Counted from the first letter of the stretch, positions 7,725 through 17,725 are shown. The stretch: DNA of 64,000 nucleotides from Luteibacter sp. UNCMF331Sha3.1 (GCF_900109915.1 NZ_FOBU01000001.1:1759004-1823003); one strand, 5' to 3'. The notes: a model not told the origin generated them from the sequence alone. Made by a program: numbers and translations.

Positions 7725-10700
7725 TTACGCCTCGCTCGGAATCAACCGTCCCGAGTCCTTGTCGCGCTGCTTGCGGATCTTCAGCCAGCGCTTGTACCGA
7801 CGCTTGAGCATGCGACGGTGTTTCCGCTCCTTGCGATCGTGGTTCCACAGGTAGATGGCCGGCGTGCTGAGCAGCGTCAGCAGCTGCGACACCAGCAGGC
7901 CGCCGACGATGGCGATACCGAGCGGGCGCCGCATCTCCGAACCGACACCGAAACCGATGGCCAGCGGCAGCGCCGCGCCCATCGCGACGAGCGTGGTCAT
8001 GGTGATGGGACGGAAACGCACCAGCGCCGCCTGACGGATCGCCTCGACAGGCGACATGCCCTGCTCGCGTTGGGCCACCAGGGCGAAGTCCACCATCAGG
8101 ATCGCGTTCTTCTTCACGATGCCGATCAGCAACAGCACGGAGATGATCGCCATCAGCGTCAGCTGCGTCTGCGTGACCAGCATGGCGAGGAACGCTCCCG
8201 CACCGGCGGCCGGCAGCGTGGAGATGATCGTCAGCGGATGGCCGAGGCTCTCGTAGAGGATGCCCAGCACGATGTAGACGGCGACGATCGCGCCGATCAG
8301 CAGCACCATGCCGTTCGATTGCGCGTCGCGGATGCGCTGGTTCGCGCCGGTGAAATCCATGCGGATGCCCGACGGGAGCTGGATCGTCTGCACCGCCTGC
8401 TCCACCAGCGCGTTGCCGCGATCCGGCGTGACCTTCGGCGCCAGGTTGTATGTGATGTCCGCCGACTCGAGCTGGTTCTGGTGCGTGACCGCGTTCGGCA
8501 CGGCGATGGGCGCGATCTTCGCCACCGCCGACAACGGCACCATCTTGCCGGCCTGGGTCTTCACATAGGTATTGAGCAGCGCCTCGGGACTGATCGTCTG
8601 CGCCGCGGCCGCCGTGAGCACGACCCAGTACTGGTTGATGTCCGAGTAGATGATCGACACCTGGCGCTGACCGAACGCATTGAACAGCGCCGAGTCGATA
8701 TCGCCCATGCCGACGAGCAGCCGCGACGCCGCGTCGCGATCCACCTTCACCATCTGCTGCTTGCCGACGATGTCGAAGTCGCTGCCGACGTCCTTGAACT
8801 CCTTCATGGTGCGCATCTGCCGCACGAGCTTGAGCGTCCACGGCTGCAGGCTTTCGCCGCTGGTGCTGATCAGCTGGAACGAATACTGGCCGCGATTGCT
8901 GTTGCCGCCCCCGCCGCCGAGGAACTGAACGGGATTCATGAAGACCTGCACGTCGGAGAGCTTCTCGTATTCCTTGCCCAGCCGCGCGATGATTTCCTTC
9001 ATCGATTCCCGGCGCTCGTCCGGCCCGCTGCCCTTCGGCTTCAGGTCGACAAACACCATGCCTGAATTACCGACCGCACCGCCGTTGTCGCCGCCAAGGA
9101 TGGTGGTGACGTCGGCCACCGTGGCGTCCTTCTGCATGATGTCGCCGACGCGTTTCAGGCGGCGGGTCATTTCGTCGGGCGAGATGTTCGCGTCGGCCGT
9201 CACCTCCGCCTGCAACATGCCCGTGTCTTCCTCGGGCATGAAATTGCCACCGGCGGTCTTCACCACGGCCATGCCGAGCAGGAACGTCGCAATGAGCAGG
9301 ATAAGCGGCTGCCAGCGCATGAGCCGCCGATGGCGCATGGCCCAGTCGAGGCCGCGTTCGTAAAAGGCGAGGAAACCGCGATCGAAGCGCTCGAGCGCGA
9401 GTTCCATCCGGCCCGGCTTGCGATCCGGGCGGTCGTGCTTGAGATAGTGCGCGCACAGTGCGGGCGTCAGCGTCAGCGACACGATCGCGGAGATGAGCAC
9501 GGCGGCGGCGAGGGTCACGGAGAACTCGCGCAGCAGTTTCGTGATCATGTTGTTGCCGAACAGCAGCGGTGCGAAGACCGCCACGAGCGACAGGGTGATC
9601 GACACCACGGTGAAGCCGATCTCGCGGACGCCTTCGAGCGCCGCCTCCATCGGCTTCGCGCCGTTCTCCATGTGGCGGACGATGTTCTCGATGACGACGA
9701 TGGCGTCGTCCACCACGAAGCCGATGCACAGCACGAGCGCCATCAGCGACATGGTGTTGAGCGTATAGCCCAGCGCCCACATGATGACGAACGCGCCCGC
9801 CAGGGACAGCGGCACGCTGAGCGTGGCGATCAGCGTCGGACCGAGACGGCGCAGGAACACCATCATCACCAGCACCACCATCACGATACTGATGAGTAGC
9901 GCGATCTTCACCTCGTGCAGCGCGGATTGGGTCGTCTGCGTGAGATCGAAGATTGGCGTGACCTGCGCGTCGGCCGGCAGCAGCGAGCGGAAGCGTGGCA
10001 GCGCGGCGCGGATGGCCTCCGCGGTGGCGATGGAGTTGGCTTCGGGGCGCTTGCTGATCTGCATGGTCACCGAGCGCTCGCCCTGGAACCACGCCTTCTG
10101 GTACTGGTCCTGTTGGCCGCTGAAGACCTTCGCGATATCGGCGAGGCGTACGGGGATGCCGTTGCGCACCGCGATGAGGATGTTGCCGAAGTCCGACGGA
10201 TCGCGCAGCGAATCGTTCGCGACCACGGTCATCTGCGTATGGCCGTCGGACAGCACGCCCTGTGGCGACGTGACGTTGGCCGCGTGCAGCGCGTTCGACA
10301 CGTCGTTGGTGGTCAGTCCTTTCGACGCGAGCGCATTGGTGTCGAGTTCGATGCGGACGGCGTGCGGCGTGCCGCCGAACACCTGCACGCGCGACACGCC
10401 GTCGATCTGGGCGACGGACGGCGCGATCAGCGTGTCCACCACGTCGAAGAGCTTGTCCGGCGGCATCGTCTTCGATGTCATCGCCACGAGCAGCACCGGA
10501 ATCTGACCGGTATCGAACTTGAAGTACTGCGGCGGCGTCGGCATGCCGGCCGGCAGGTCCGCGGCGGCCGCGTTGATGGCGGCCTGCACGTCGCGCGCGG
10601 CGGCATCCGTCGACCGGTCCATGGTGAAGCGCACGCGCACGAACCCGGAGTTCTCCGAGCTGTTGGAATACATCTGGTCGACGCCGGGGATCTGACCGAG

Positions 10701-10910
10701 GTGGCGTTCCAGCGGGGCGATCACCGTGGACGCCATCGTCTGCGCGTTGGCGCCCGGCATCTGCACGCTGACGAACACCGCCGGTACTTCGATCGACGGC
10801 AACGCGGCCACGCCCAGCAGCATGTAGGCGATGGCGCCTGCCAGGGTAAGGCCCGCCGCGAGCAGCGAGGTGCCGATCGGCCGGCGGATGAATGGTGCGA
10901 AAAAGTTCAC
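7725..10910 (-). CDS. RND (HAE-1 / MdtB-MdtC-like) multidrug efflux permease
   Basis: A 1061-residue inner-membrane proton-driven pump. It starts with the usual first helix (FIRRPIGTSLLAAGL), has two large periplasmic loops, and carries the proton-relay pair Asp401-Asp402 in helix 4 (VVDDAIVVIENI). Sequence features (GANAQTMASTVIAPLE, FMPEEDTG) place it nearest MdtB/MdtC/MuxB-type HAE-1 transporters. The start is a GTG at 10910 preceded by AGGAAG. No membrane fusion protein or outer-membrane channel gene adjoins it, so it must borrow partners encoded elsewhere. The last ~38 residues form an unusually basic cytosolic tail rich in Lys and Arg. Substrate unknown. Confidence 0.93.
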   Translation of the reverse strand: MNFFAPFIRRPIGTSLLAAGLTLAGAIAYMLLGVAALPSIEVPAVFVSVQMPGANAQTMASTVIAPLERHLGQIPGVDQMYSNSSENSGFVRVRFTMDRSTDAAARDVQAAINAAAADLPAGMPTPPQYFKFDTGQIPVLLVAMTSKTMPPDKLFDVVDTLIAPSVAQIDGVSRVQVFGGTPHAVRIELDTNALASKGLTTNDVSNALHAANVTSPQGVLSDGHTQMTVVANDSLRDPSDFGNILIAVRNGIPVRLADIAKVFSGQQDQYQKAWFQGERSVTMQISKRPEANSIATAEAIRAALPRFRSLLPADAQVTPIFDLTQTTQSALHEVKIALLISIVMVVLVMMVFLRRLGPTLIATLSVPLSLAGAFVIMWALGYTLNTMSLMALVLCIGFVVDDAIVVIENIVRHMENGAKPMEAALEGVREIGFTVVSITLSLVAVFAPLLFGNNMITKLLREFSVTLAAAVLISAIVSLTLTPALCAHYLKHDRPDRKPGRMELALERFDRGFLAFYERGLDWAMRHRRLMRWQPLILLIATFLLGMAVVKTAGGNFMPEEDTGMLQAEVTADANISPDEMTRRLKRVGDIMQKDATVADVTTILGGDNGGAVGNSGMVFVDLKPKGSGPDERRESMKEIIARLGKEYEKLSDVQVFMNPVQFLGGGGGNSNRGQYSFQLISTSGESLQPWTLKLVRQMRTMKEFKDVGSDFDIVGKQQMVKVDRDAASRLLVGMGDIDSALFNAFGQRQVSIIYSDINQYWVVLTAAAAQTISPEALLNTYVKTQAGKMVPLSAVAKIAPIAVPNAVTHQNQLESADITYNLAPKVTPDRGNALVEQAVQTIQLPSGIRMDFTGANQRIRDAQSNGMVLLIGAIVAVYIVLGILYESLGHPLTIISTLPAAGAGAFLAMLVTQTQLTLMAIISVLLLIGIVKKNAILMVDFALVAQREQGMSPVEAIRQAALVRFRPITMTTLVAMGAALPLAIGFGVGSEMRRPLGIAIVGGLLVSQLLTLLSTPAIYLWNHDRKERKHRRMLKRRYKRWLKIRKQRDKDSGRLIPSEA

Positions 10911-11024
10911 GACACTTCCTGTGATCGCGGGAAGAGTCCCCGCGCCCGCGAACTTTATGACGTTACGGCGATTTCGTCGCCTGTGCCTTTAGTGGGGACC
11001 CTGCCGGAAGGCAGGGGGTGGTCC

Positions 11025-11093
11025 GGTGGGAGCCAGCCTGCTGGCGAAGGGAGCTTGTCGCGAGCACCCGTCGCCAGCGGGCTGGCTCCCGCC
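11025..11093. repeat. REP element, long form, diverged (family A)
   Basis: Same 69-bp architecture with a few substitutions in both arms, 16 bases beyond the btuB stop. Next to it, 10999-11018 holds a small CCCTGCC/GGCAGGG hairpin without a T run. Confidence 0.85.
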
Positions 11094-11109
11094 GACCCTT
11101 CGGTAAGGC

Positions 11110-12990
11110 TCAACGCACCGGCGAGTAGCGCACGGTGAGGTAATACGTACGACCCAGCTGGTTGTAGTACGACGCGGTCTCGTACCGCTTGTCCGCCACA
11201 TTGGCGACGCGGCCCTGCACGCTCCAGGCGGTGTCGAGGTGCCAGGTGGCGCGCACGTCGGCGGTGGCGTAGCCGCCGAGGCGGCGGGTATTGGCCGCGT
11301 CGTCGTAGCTGTAGCCCGAGGCCAGGATCGATCCACCCACCGTGAACGCGCCCAGGTCCTTGTCGAGGTCGGCGCGCGCGATGCGGCGCGGGCGGCGGGC
11401 CAGGAGGTCGTCCTTCTGGGGGCCATCGCCACGGTTCACCGGCTGCTGGAACGTCAGGTAGCCCCGTACGTGCCACCCGTCGACATCGGCGCCCACCTGG
11501 CCCTCGAGGCCGCGGATGCGCGCCTCGTCGACGTTGATCGGCAGGAAGTTGGCATCGAAGCCGATCAGCTCGTCGACGGTCGTCTGGTAGGCGTTGACCG
11601 CCCAGTTCCAGATGCCCGGCCGGGCCGAAAGGCCGATCTCGGCCGTGCGCGACTTTTCCGGTTTCAGATCGACCGGGGCGCCGTACGGATAGAACGCGTC
11701 GTTGAACGTCGGCGCATGGAACGCGGTGCCGTACGACGCGGTGATCTTCATGCCGTTGTCGAAGCGGAAACCGTAGGCGGCCGAACCTGTCGTGTGATTG
11801 CCGAACTGCGTATTGTGGTCGTGGCGCGCCGAGAGCTGGATCTCGTGCGGGCCGAACACGCCCTGGTACAGGGCGAACACGCCGGTGTTGTCGCGCGTGT
11901 CCTCGAGATACCCGCCGTCGCTCTTCAGCTTCTCCTGCTGGTAGTCGACGCCCACCGACAACGTCTGGCCCGTGGCCAGCGTGAAGTCGTTCTGCCACGA
12001 CGCCTGGTTGCGCTTCGAATACAGGTAACCGACGCGCGCCTTGTCGACGCCGTAGTTCACGAAGTCGAGCGTCTTGTCCGCGCCGTTGAGGTAGTTGTCG
12101 GCACGGTCCTGGTTCTGGCCGAGGCTGATCGACATGCGCCAGTCGGTCATCGCGTCGAACGCGAGCTTCGTGCCGGCCACCTGCTGCGAACGACGGGTGA
12201 GGTTCTGGAAGTCGCCGTCGTATTCGATGTCGCCCTTGCTGCGCAGCCAGCTACCGGTGAGTTCCGTGCCGTTGTCCCACCGGTAGCCGCCCGACAGCGC
12301 GCCGTTGTAGGTGCGGTACGCGTCGTGGTCCGGTTCGTCGGTGAAGCAGCCCTGGAAGGCCGTGCCCGCGCCGATGCGGCAGGCGTTGATACCCGAGGTG
12401 TACTGGCCGCCGAGGCTGGCGTTGTACCAGCCGTGCGCCGTGCCGCCGGAGATGCCGACTTGTCCGGCCGTGTAGCCGTGGCTACCGCCCGTGACGGACA
12501 GCGACGGGCTCGGCGCCTCGCCCGCCTGACCGTGGCGGGTGAAGATCTGGATGACGCCGCCGATGGCGTCGGACCCGTAGAGCGCCGAGCGCGGCCCGCG
12601 AACGACTTCGATGCGATCGATCTGGCCGACGGGCAGCTGCTCGTACGCCGGCAGGCCGGCGCCGACCGTGCCGACGCGCACGCCGTCGACGAGCACCAGC
12701 GTGTGCGCCGAGTTCGTGCCGCGCATGAACAGCGACGTCTGCTGGCCGATGCCGCCGGTGTTGGCGACGTTGACGCCCGGCAGGCCGGTGAGCAGGTCGC
12801 GCAGCTCGACCGGCTGCATGCGCTCGATGTCGTCGCGGGTGATCACCGTGACGGGCGCCAGCACCTCGTCCAGCGGCGTCGGCGCGCGATTGGCGGTGAC
12901 GACCACCGGGTCCAGACGTTCGGGGGCGTCGGCGGCGTGCGCGATGGCGATCGACGACAACAGGGCCGTCGCGAGCAGGGTCTTCTTCAT
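11110..12990 (-). CDS. btuB: TonB-dependent vitamin B12 receptor BtuB
   Basis: A 626-residue outer-membrane cobalamin receptor. Signal peptide residues 1-19 (MKKTLLATALLSSIAIAHA), a TonB box (DPVVVTANR), a plug domain with the VDGVRVGTVG and IEVVRGPRSALYGSDAIGGVIQIFT motifs, then a 22-strand barrel ending in an aromatic-rich terminus. The length and plug match BtuB, and a cobalamin riboswitch directly upstream on the same strand confirms the substrate class. The start was placed at ATG 12990, which begins the signal peptide and has GAGGAAG upstream; the longer open frame runs through the riboswitch and is not coding. No btuCDF genes are in the window. Confidence 0.95.
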   Translation of the reverse strand: MKKTLLATALLSSIAIAHAADAPERLDPVVVTANRAPTPLDEVLAPVTVITRDDIERMQPVELRDLLTGLPGVNVANTGGIGQQTSLFMRGTNSAHTLVLVDGVRVGTVGAGLPAYEQLPVGQIDRIEVVRGPRSALYGSDAIGGVIQIFTRHGQAGEAPSPSLSVTGGSHGYTAGQVGISGGTAHGWYNASLGGQYTSGINACRIGAGTAFQGCFTDEPDHDAYRTYNGALSGGYRWDNGTELTGSWLRSKGDIEYDGDFQNLTRRSQQVAGTKLAFDAMTDWRMSISLGQNQDRADNYLNGADKTLDFVNYGVDKARVGYLYSKRNQASWQNDFTLATGQTLSVGVDYQQEKLKSDGGYLEDTRDNTGVFALYQGVFGPHEIQLSARHDHNTQFGNHTTGSAAYGFRFDNGMKITASYGTAFHAPTFNDAFYPYGAPVDLKPEKSRTAEIGLSARPGIWNWAVNAYQTTVDELIGFDANFLPINVDEARIRGLEGQVGADVDGWHVRGYLTFQQPVNRGDGPQKDDLLARRPRRIARADLDKDLGAFTVGGSILASGYSYDDAANTRRLGGYATADVRATWHLDTAWSVQGRVANVADKRYETASYYNQLGRTYYLTVRYSPVR

Positions 12991-13149
12991 GGAACCGTCT
13001 TCCTCCGCCGCGTGACGCGGCAATGCGGGAGTCGTCCGCGGAGGAGGCATGACGAACGGCGCACGGGAGCGATCCCGGAGGCTGTCCGGATCCGCCCTCC
13101 GCGAATCGACCGAAACAGAGGCGCCCGCCACGGGGGCGGGTCGCTCATC

Positions 13150-13345
13150 GGGCCGGTCTCCGGACTCGCGCCTGCCACGCTCGTGGCCGGACCCGGTGCC
13201 TTCCCGCTTTCGCAGTGGCGCATGACCGGTTCCGCGGAAGCCCATGGGCCTTCCGGACGCTTACCGTTGCGGGGGCAGTGCCGGCCTTGCCACGACGTGG
13301 CGCACCGGCTTCCCGTTTAATCCCCCCGAGGGGGACACCCGAACG
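13150..13345 (-). promoter_or_regulatory. Cobalamin riboswitch in the btuB leader
   Basis: Read on the minus strand, the leader contains the conserved elements in order: GGGAAGCCGGTGC, the invariant B12 box core GCCCCCGCAACGGTAA, a CACTGCGAAAGCGGGAAGGC segment, and GCGAGTCCGGAGACCGGCC. These define the AdoCbl riboswitch class. Adenosylcobalamin binding would reduce btuB expression. A possible promoter upstream is GTGACT with TAGCAT at 18 bp. About 160 bases separate its 3' end from the btuB ATG. Confidence 0.95.
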
Positions 13346-13463
13346 GCGCGGATGCTACCAGCGCAAGGCACTGAAAGTCACGGAAATTTGCAAGATGGCG
13401 CACGGCCGGACGCCTAGATTCGATCCATGCGCACCCCGCCGGTCGATGCGATGGAGACGTGCC

Positions 13464-14363
13464 GTGACACCCTTTCTCAAAGCCAGACTGTCGTCGATCC
13501 TCGCCATCGGTGTGCTCGTCCTGGCCGGGGCGTCGGTCGTCCGCGCCGCGACCCCATTGCCCGACCCGGCGAAGGCCGGCTTCGCGGACAGGCTCTACCG
13601 ACTCGATTGCGGCGATTCGCTTGCCAACGACGAGTCGGTGTGGACACCGGGAAAGAACATCGGAAAGCGCGTCCGCTTCTCGTCCACGTGCTGGCTGATC
13701 AGGCACGGCGGCGAATGGTTGCTCTGGGATACGGGGGTGCCGGAGAGCGCATTGAACGATCCCAGGGGATGGTCGACGCTGCCGAAGCTGATCGTCTACC
13801 ACCTCGACAAGTCGATCACCGCCCAGCTGGCCGCCATCGGCCTGACGACGGGCGATGTCGCCTACGTGGCGGTATCGCACACGCACGGCGATCACATCGG
13901 CAACGTCGCGCTGTTTCCCGATGCGACCGTACTGATTCAGCGCGCCGAATACGAATGGATCCGCTCGCCCGACGGTGCGAACGCGAACGTGAACCAGTTG
14001 AAAGCCCTCGCCCGCCAGCTCATGGGTTCGCCAAAACGCCTGCGGCTGCTGGATGGCGACACGGATGTCTTCGGGGACGGCAGCGTGATGCTCGTCTCCA
14101 CACCGGGCCACACCCCCGGCAGCCAGTCGCTCCTGGTGCACCTGAGGAAGACGGGCTTCGTCATCCTGTCCGGCGACGTCGCCCATTCGGCCGACAACCT
14201 CGAGCACGACATCGTGCCATCGCTCAATACCGACAAAGCCGCGTCGGTCGCCTCCATGGACCACGTGAAAGCGATGATCGAAACCTACCGCGCCCGGATA
14301 TTCATCAATCACGACAAGGCGCAGGAAGATGCGCTGAAGCTGCTGCCCGCCTTCTACGACTGA
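13464..14363 (+). CDS. Exported metallo-beta-lactamase-fold hydrolase, AHL-lactonase-like
   Basis: A 299-residue MBL-fold hydrolase related to N-acyl homoserine lactonases. The Zn motif is SHTHGDH with His139, His141, Asp143 and His144; the third-His motif STPGHTPGS and the LSGDVAHS segment follow, and the order and spacing fit the AttM/AiiA group. A hydrophobic leader (ILAIGVLVLAGASVVRAA) indicates export, whereas classical AHL lactonases are cytosolic. The GTG at 13464 was chosen because GGAGA lies 7 bases upstream; ATG 13446 in the same frame is the alternative. It is divergent from the btuB riboswitch. Lactone substrate is inferred from family only; other esters are possible. Confidence 0.75.
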   Translation: MTPFLKARLSSILAIGVLVLAGASVVRAATPLPDPAKAGFADRLYRLDCGDSLANDESVWTPGKNIGKRVRFSSTCWLIRHGGEWLLWDTGVPESALNDPRGWSTLPKLIVYHLDKSITAQLAAIGLTTGDVAYVAVSHTHGDHIGNVALFPDATVLIQRAEYEWIRSPDGANANVNQLKALARQLMGSPKRLRLLDGDTDVFGDGSVMLVSTPGHTPGSQSLLVHLRKTGFVILSGDVAHSADNLEHDIVPSLNTDKAASVASMDHVKAMIETYRARIFINHDKAQEDALKLLPAFYD

Positions 14364-14691
14364 CGTTCAACCCCCTTCCAGCCTCGTGAGTCGACCGCCC
14401 ACCGATGGGCGGGCGCATCCGGCGTGCCGCAATTTACATTTAAGTTGTTGAGAAATATGGCGTTCACAAAACTGGTCTTAACATGCACTTGACCATCGCA
14501 AAATGATTCGATTACAACCGTAAAGGATTGCCGTAGGGGGCGATTTTCTACGCCACGGGGAGGCAGCATCCCGCGGTCCGGATTCCCAGGGGTGGGACAG
14601 GACGGCAGCGATGCGGTTTACGGCGATCGCGAACGACGTCCGGTCCGCGCTTTGCGACCGGCGTTCCTTGCAGTTTCCTGGGGAGACAAAC
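14364..14691 (+). promoter_or_regulatory. AT-richer leader region of the Oar-like receptor
   Basis: This 328-base gap holds no gene. Just after the upstream stop is a CCGCCCA/TGGGCGG hairpin with no T run. The middle is markedly AT-richer than the neighbours, and a candidate promoter is TTGACC (14489-14494) with TACAAC (14513-14518) at 18 bp. GGGGAGA precedes the ATG at 14692. No riboswitch or palindromic operator was recognised. Confidence 0.4.
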
Positions 14692-17600
14692 ATGCAACGT
14701 TCCGCCCATCGCGCCGTAGCGATCCGCCGATCCGCCCTCTGCACCGCCCTCGCCCTCTGCTTCGCCAGCGGCGCCGTCATGGCCCAGTCCAACGCCTCGG
14801 GCGTGGTCTTCGGCCGCGTCGCCCAGCCGGAAGGCGCGACCGTCCGCCTCACCAACGTCGGTACCGGCACCGGTCGCGACATCAATGTCGACGCCGACGG
14901 CCGCTATCGCGCCACGTCGCTCCCCGTCGGTGTCTACAAGGTCACCGTGCTTCGCGGCGGCCAGGTCGTCGAGACGCGCGACAACGTGCAGGTGAACATC
15001 GGTGGCGGCGTGGACGTCTCGTTCGGCAACGCCGTCGCCAGCAGCACCGAGGCGCAGAACCTCGAAGGCGTGCAGGTCACCGGCAACGCCCTGCCGGCCA
15101 TCGACGTCTCGTCGGTCGATTCGCGCACGGTGCTCACTTCCCAGCAGCTGCAGAAGATTCCCATCGCGCGCGACGTCACCGCCGCCGCGCTGCTCGCGCC
15201 CGGCGTCGTCGCCGGCGACGCGCGCTACGGCAACGTGGCATCGTTCGGTGGTTCGTCCGCGTCGGAGAACCAGTACTACATCAACGGTTATTCGGTCACC
15301 AACGCGCTCACCGGCCTCGGCTTCGTCAGCCTGCCGTTCGACGCGATCGACCAGCAGCAGATCTTCACCGGCGGTTACGGCGCGGAGTACGGTCGCTCGA
15401 CCGGTGGCGTGATCAACATCGTCACCAAGCGTGGCGGTAACGAGTGGAAGGCCGGCCTCGGCCTGTACGTGACGCCGCAGGGCCTGCGCCAGACGCCCCG
15501 CAGCATCTATCGCGAAGACGGCACGCTGTGGCAGAACCGTCGCCGCAACAAGAGCACCGACGTGCAGTACACCGGCTACATCAGCGGCCCGCTCATCAAG
15601 GACAAGCTGTTCCTGTACGCGGCCGGCGACTTCACGCGCTCCGACAGCCGCAACACCAGCAGCATCGTGGCGCCGCAGCGCACCTATCAGGAGTCGAAGG
15701 CCACCAAGTGGCTGGCCAAGGTCGACTGGAACATCACCGACAACCACCTGCTCGAAGTCACCGGCTTCGGCGACAAGAGCAACGTGGAGCGCAGCGTCTA
15801 CGCCTACGACTACGACGTCGGCGCACGCGGCGGCTACATCGGTACCGACAACCTGAAGAACTTCGACGCGCTGGCCGGTGCCGCACCGGGTGGCGACGTC
15901 TACGTCGGCAAGTACACCGGCTACATCACCGACAACCTCACCATCAACGCGTTGTACGGCCACAGCAAGACCGTGCACCAGCGCGACCTCGTCTACGCCA
16001 GCAACCCGAACTGCCCGTGGATCACCGACAACCGCGGTCTCCCGGCCGAGCAGATCACGGGTTGCGGCCTCGTCAACAACACCGTCCTCGGCAATGGCGC
16101 GGAAGACAAGACCCACGGCTGGCGCTTCGATGTCGAGTACATCGCCGGCGACCACGACATCCGTGCGGGCGTCGACAACCAGACGCTCGAGTCGTATTCC
16201 GGTCAGGTCTACGAAGGTGGCTATCGCTGGGTGTACGGCCCGGCCGGCAACATTCCCAGCCGCGGCATCGTCCGCCCGCCGGGCGTCGACTACTACGCGC
16301 AGAAGCGTCTGTTCCTCACCGGCGCGAGCGTCAAGGTTGAGCAGGAAGCGCAGTTCATCGAAGACAAGTGGCAGATCACGGACCGCTGGCTGGCGTCCAT
16401 CGGCCTGCGCAACGAGCAGTTCAAGAACATCAACGGCGAAGGCGAAACCTACGTCAAGCAGCGTCACCAGCTCGCGCCGCGACTCGGCCTGACCTGGGAC
16501 GTGTTCGGCGACTCCACGTTCAAGATCTACGGCAACGCGGGCCGTTACCACCTCGCCATCCCGTCGAACGTCGCGATCCGCGGCGCGTCCGCGTCGACGT
16601 ATTACTCCGAGTACTACACGTACACCGGCGTGGCCCCGAACGGCGAGCCTACGGGAATCCAGCAGATCGGCACGCGCGCCTACCTCAACGGCGAAGACGG
16701 CACGCCGCTGAACCCGAAGACGATCGCATCGCAGGGTATCGACGCGTACTTCCAGGACGAATACATCCTGGGCTTCGACAAGGCGATCAACGCCGACTGG
16801 AGCTTTGGCGCCAAGGCGACACTGCGCAAGCTGAAGAGCTCGATCGACGACTTCTGCGATTCGCGACCGTTCGAGAAGTACGCCGCCCGCAACGGCATCG
16901 ACCTGACGAACGCCTCGATCCCGGGCTGCTATCTGTTCAACCCGGGCAAGTCGAACACGTTCCTCGTCGACATCGACAGCCAGGGCACGCTCGTGCCGTT
17001 CGCGCTCACCAAGGACGACTTCACGTCGCCGGAAGGCGTCGCGTTCCCGGACCTCAAGCGCAAGTACTACTCGCTGGAGCTCTACCTCGAGCATCAGCTC
17101 GCGGATAACTGGTACGCCCGCGTCGACTACACGTTCTCGCGCAGCTACGGCAACTCGGAAGGCCAGCTCAAGTCCGACATCGGCCAGATCGATCCGTCGG
17201 TGACGCAGGACTGGGATGCGCCGGAAATCATGCAGTACTCGAACGGCCCGCTGCCGAACGACCGCACGCATCAGCTGAAGGCGTACGGTTACTGGCAGGC
17301 CTCGCCGGAGTGGCTGATCGGTGCGAACGTCGCCATGGCCACCGGTCGTCCGAAGAACTGCCTCGGCCAGGATCCGGTCGACGCGATCCAGTACGGAGCC
17401 TCGTACTTCGAGTGCGGTTTCCAGCCGGCCCCGCGCGGTTCGCAGGGTCGCCTGCCCTGGACGTGGAGTCTCGACCTGAACGCGGAATACCGGCCGATGT
17501 GGGCAGGTGCGAAGCAGCCGCTGGCCTTCACCGCGGCGGTGTTCAACCTCGCGGGCAAGCAGCGCACGGTCGCGCAGATCGACACGGGCGAGCTCGACAC

Positions 17601-17712
17601 CGTGGACGACACGACGGGCCTGCCGGCCGTGAATCCGGACTATCGTCGTCCGGTGGCCTATCAGACGCCGCGTTACTTCCGCCTCGGCGTGCGTTACGAC
17701 TTCTCGCTCTGA
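14692..17712 (+). CDS. Oar-like TonB-dependent receptor with N-terminal carboxypeptidase-regulatory domain
   Basis: A 1006-residue outer-membrane receptor. Signal peptide to about residue 32 (GAVMAQ), then a carboxypeptidase-regulatory-like beta-sandwich (about 35-105, with VRLTNVGTGTGR and LPVGVYKVTVLRGG), a plug (QLQKIPIARDVTAAALLAPG; GGYGAEYGRSTGGVINIVTKRGG), and a large barrel ending in RYDFSL. This arrangement is that of Oar-type receptors, which in Xanthomonadales and myxobacteria are linked to uptake or export of large substrates. The start at 14692 follows GGGGAGA. No enzyme gene adjoins it that would name the ligand. Two stem-loops follow the stop. Confidence 0.88.
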   Translation: MQRSAHRAVAIRRSALCTALALCFASGAVMAQSNASGVVFGRVAQPEGATVRLTNVGTGTGRDINVDADGRYRATSLPVGVYKVTVLRGGQVVETRDNVQVNIGGGVDVSFGNAVASSTEAQNLEGVQVTGNALPAIDVSSVDSRTVLTSQQLQKIPIARDVTAAALLAPGVVAGDARYGNVASFGGSSASENQYYINGYSVTNALTGLGFVSLPFDAIDQQQIFTGGYGAEYGRSTGGVINIVTKRGGNEWKAGLGLYVTPQGLRQTPRSIYREDGTLWQNRRRNKSTDVQYTGYISGPLIKDKLFLYAAGDFTRSDSRNTSSIVAPQRTYQESKATKWLAKVDWNITDNHLLEVTGFGDKSNVERSVYAYDYDVGARGGYIGTDNLKNFDALAGAAPGGDVYVGKYTGYITDNLTINALYGHSKTVHQRDLVYASNPNCPWITDNRGLPAEQITGCGLVNNTVLGNGAEDKTHGWRFDVEYIAGDHDIRAGVDNQTLESYSGQVYEGGYRWVYGPAGNIPSRGIVRPPGVDYYAQKRLFLTGASVKVEQEAQFIEDKWQITDRWLASIGLRNEQFKNINGEGETYVKQRHQLAPRLGLTWDVFGDSTFKIYGNAGRYHLAIPSNVAIRGASASTYYSEYYTYTGVAPNGEPTGIQQIGTRAYLNGEDGTPLNPKTIASQGIDAYFQDEYILGFDKAINADWSFGAKATLRKLKSSIDDFCDSRPFEKYAARNGIDLTNASIPGCYLFNPGKSNTFLVDIDSQGTLVPFALTKDDFTSPEGVAFPDLKRKYYSLELYLEHQLADNWYARVDYTFSRSYGNSEGQLKSDIGQIDPSVTQDWDAPEIMQYSNGPLPNDRTHQLKAYGYWQASPEWLIGANVAMATGRPKNCLGQDPVDAIQYGASYFECGFQPAPRGSQGRLPWTWSLDLNAEYRPMWAGAKQPLAFTAAVFNLAGKQRTVAQIDTGELDTVDDTTGLPAVNPDYRRPVAYQTPRYFRLGVRYDFSL

Positions 17713-17725
17713 AGAGCGGGAACCG

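Noticed and set aside
12991-13245. An N-terminal extension of BtuB through the leader
   Set aside because: The extension reads through the cobalamin riboswitch and precedes a perfectly good signal peptide with its own ribosome site.
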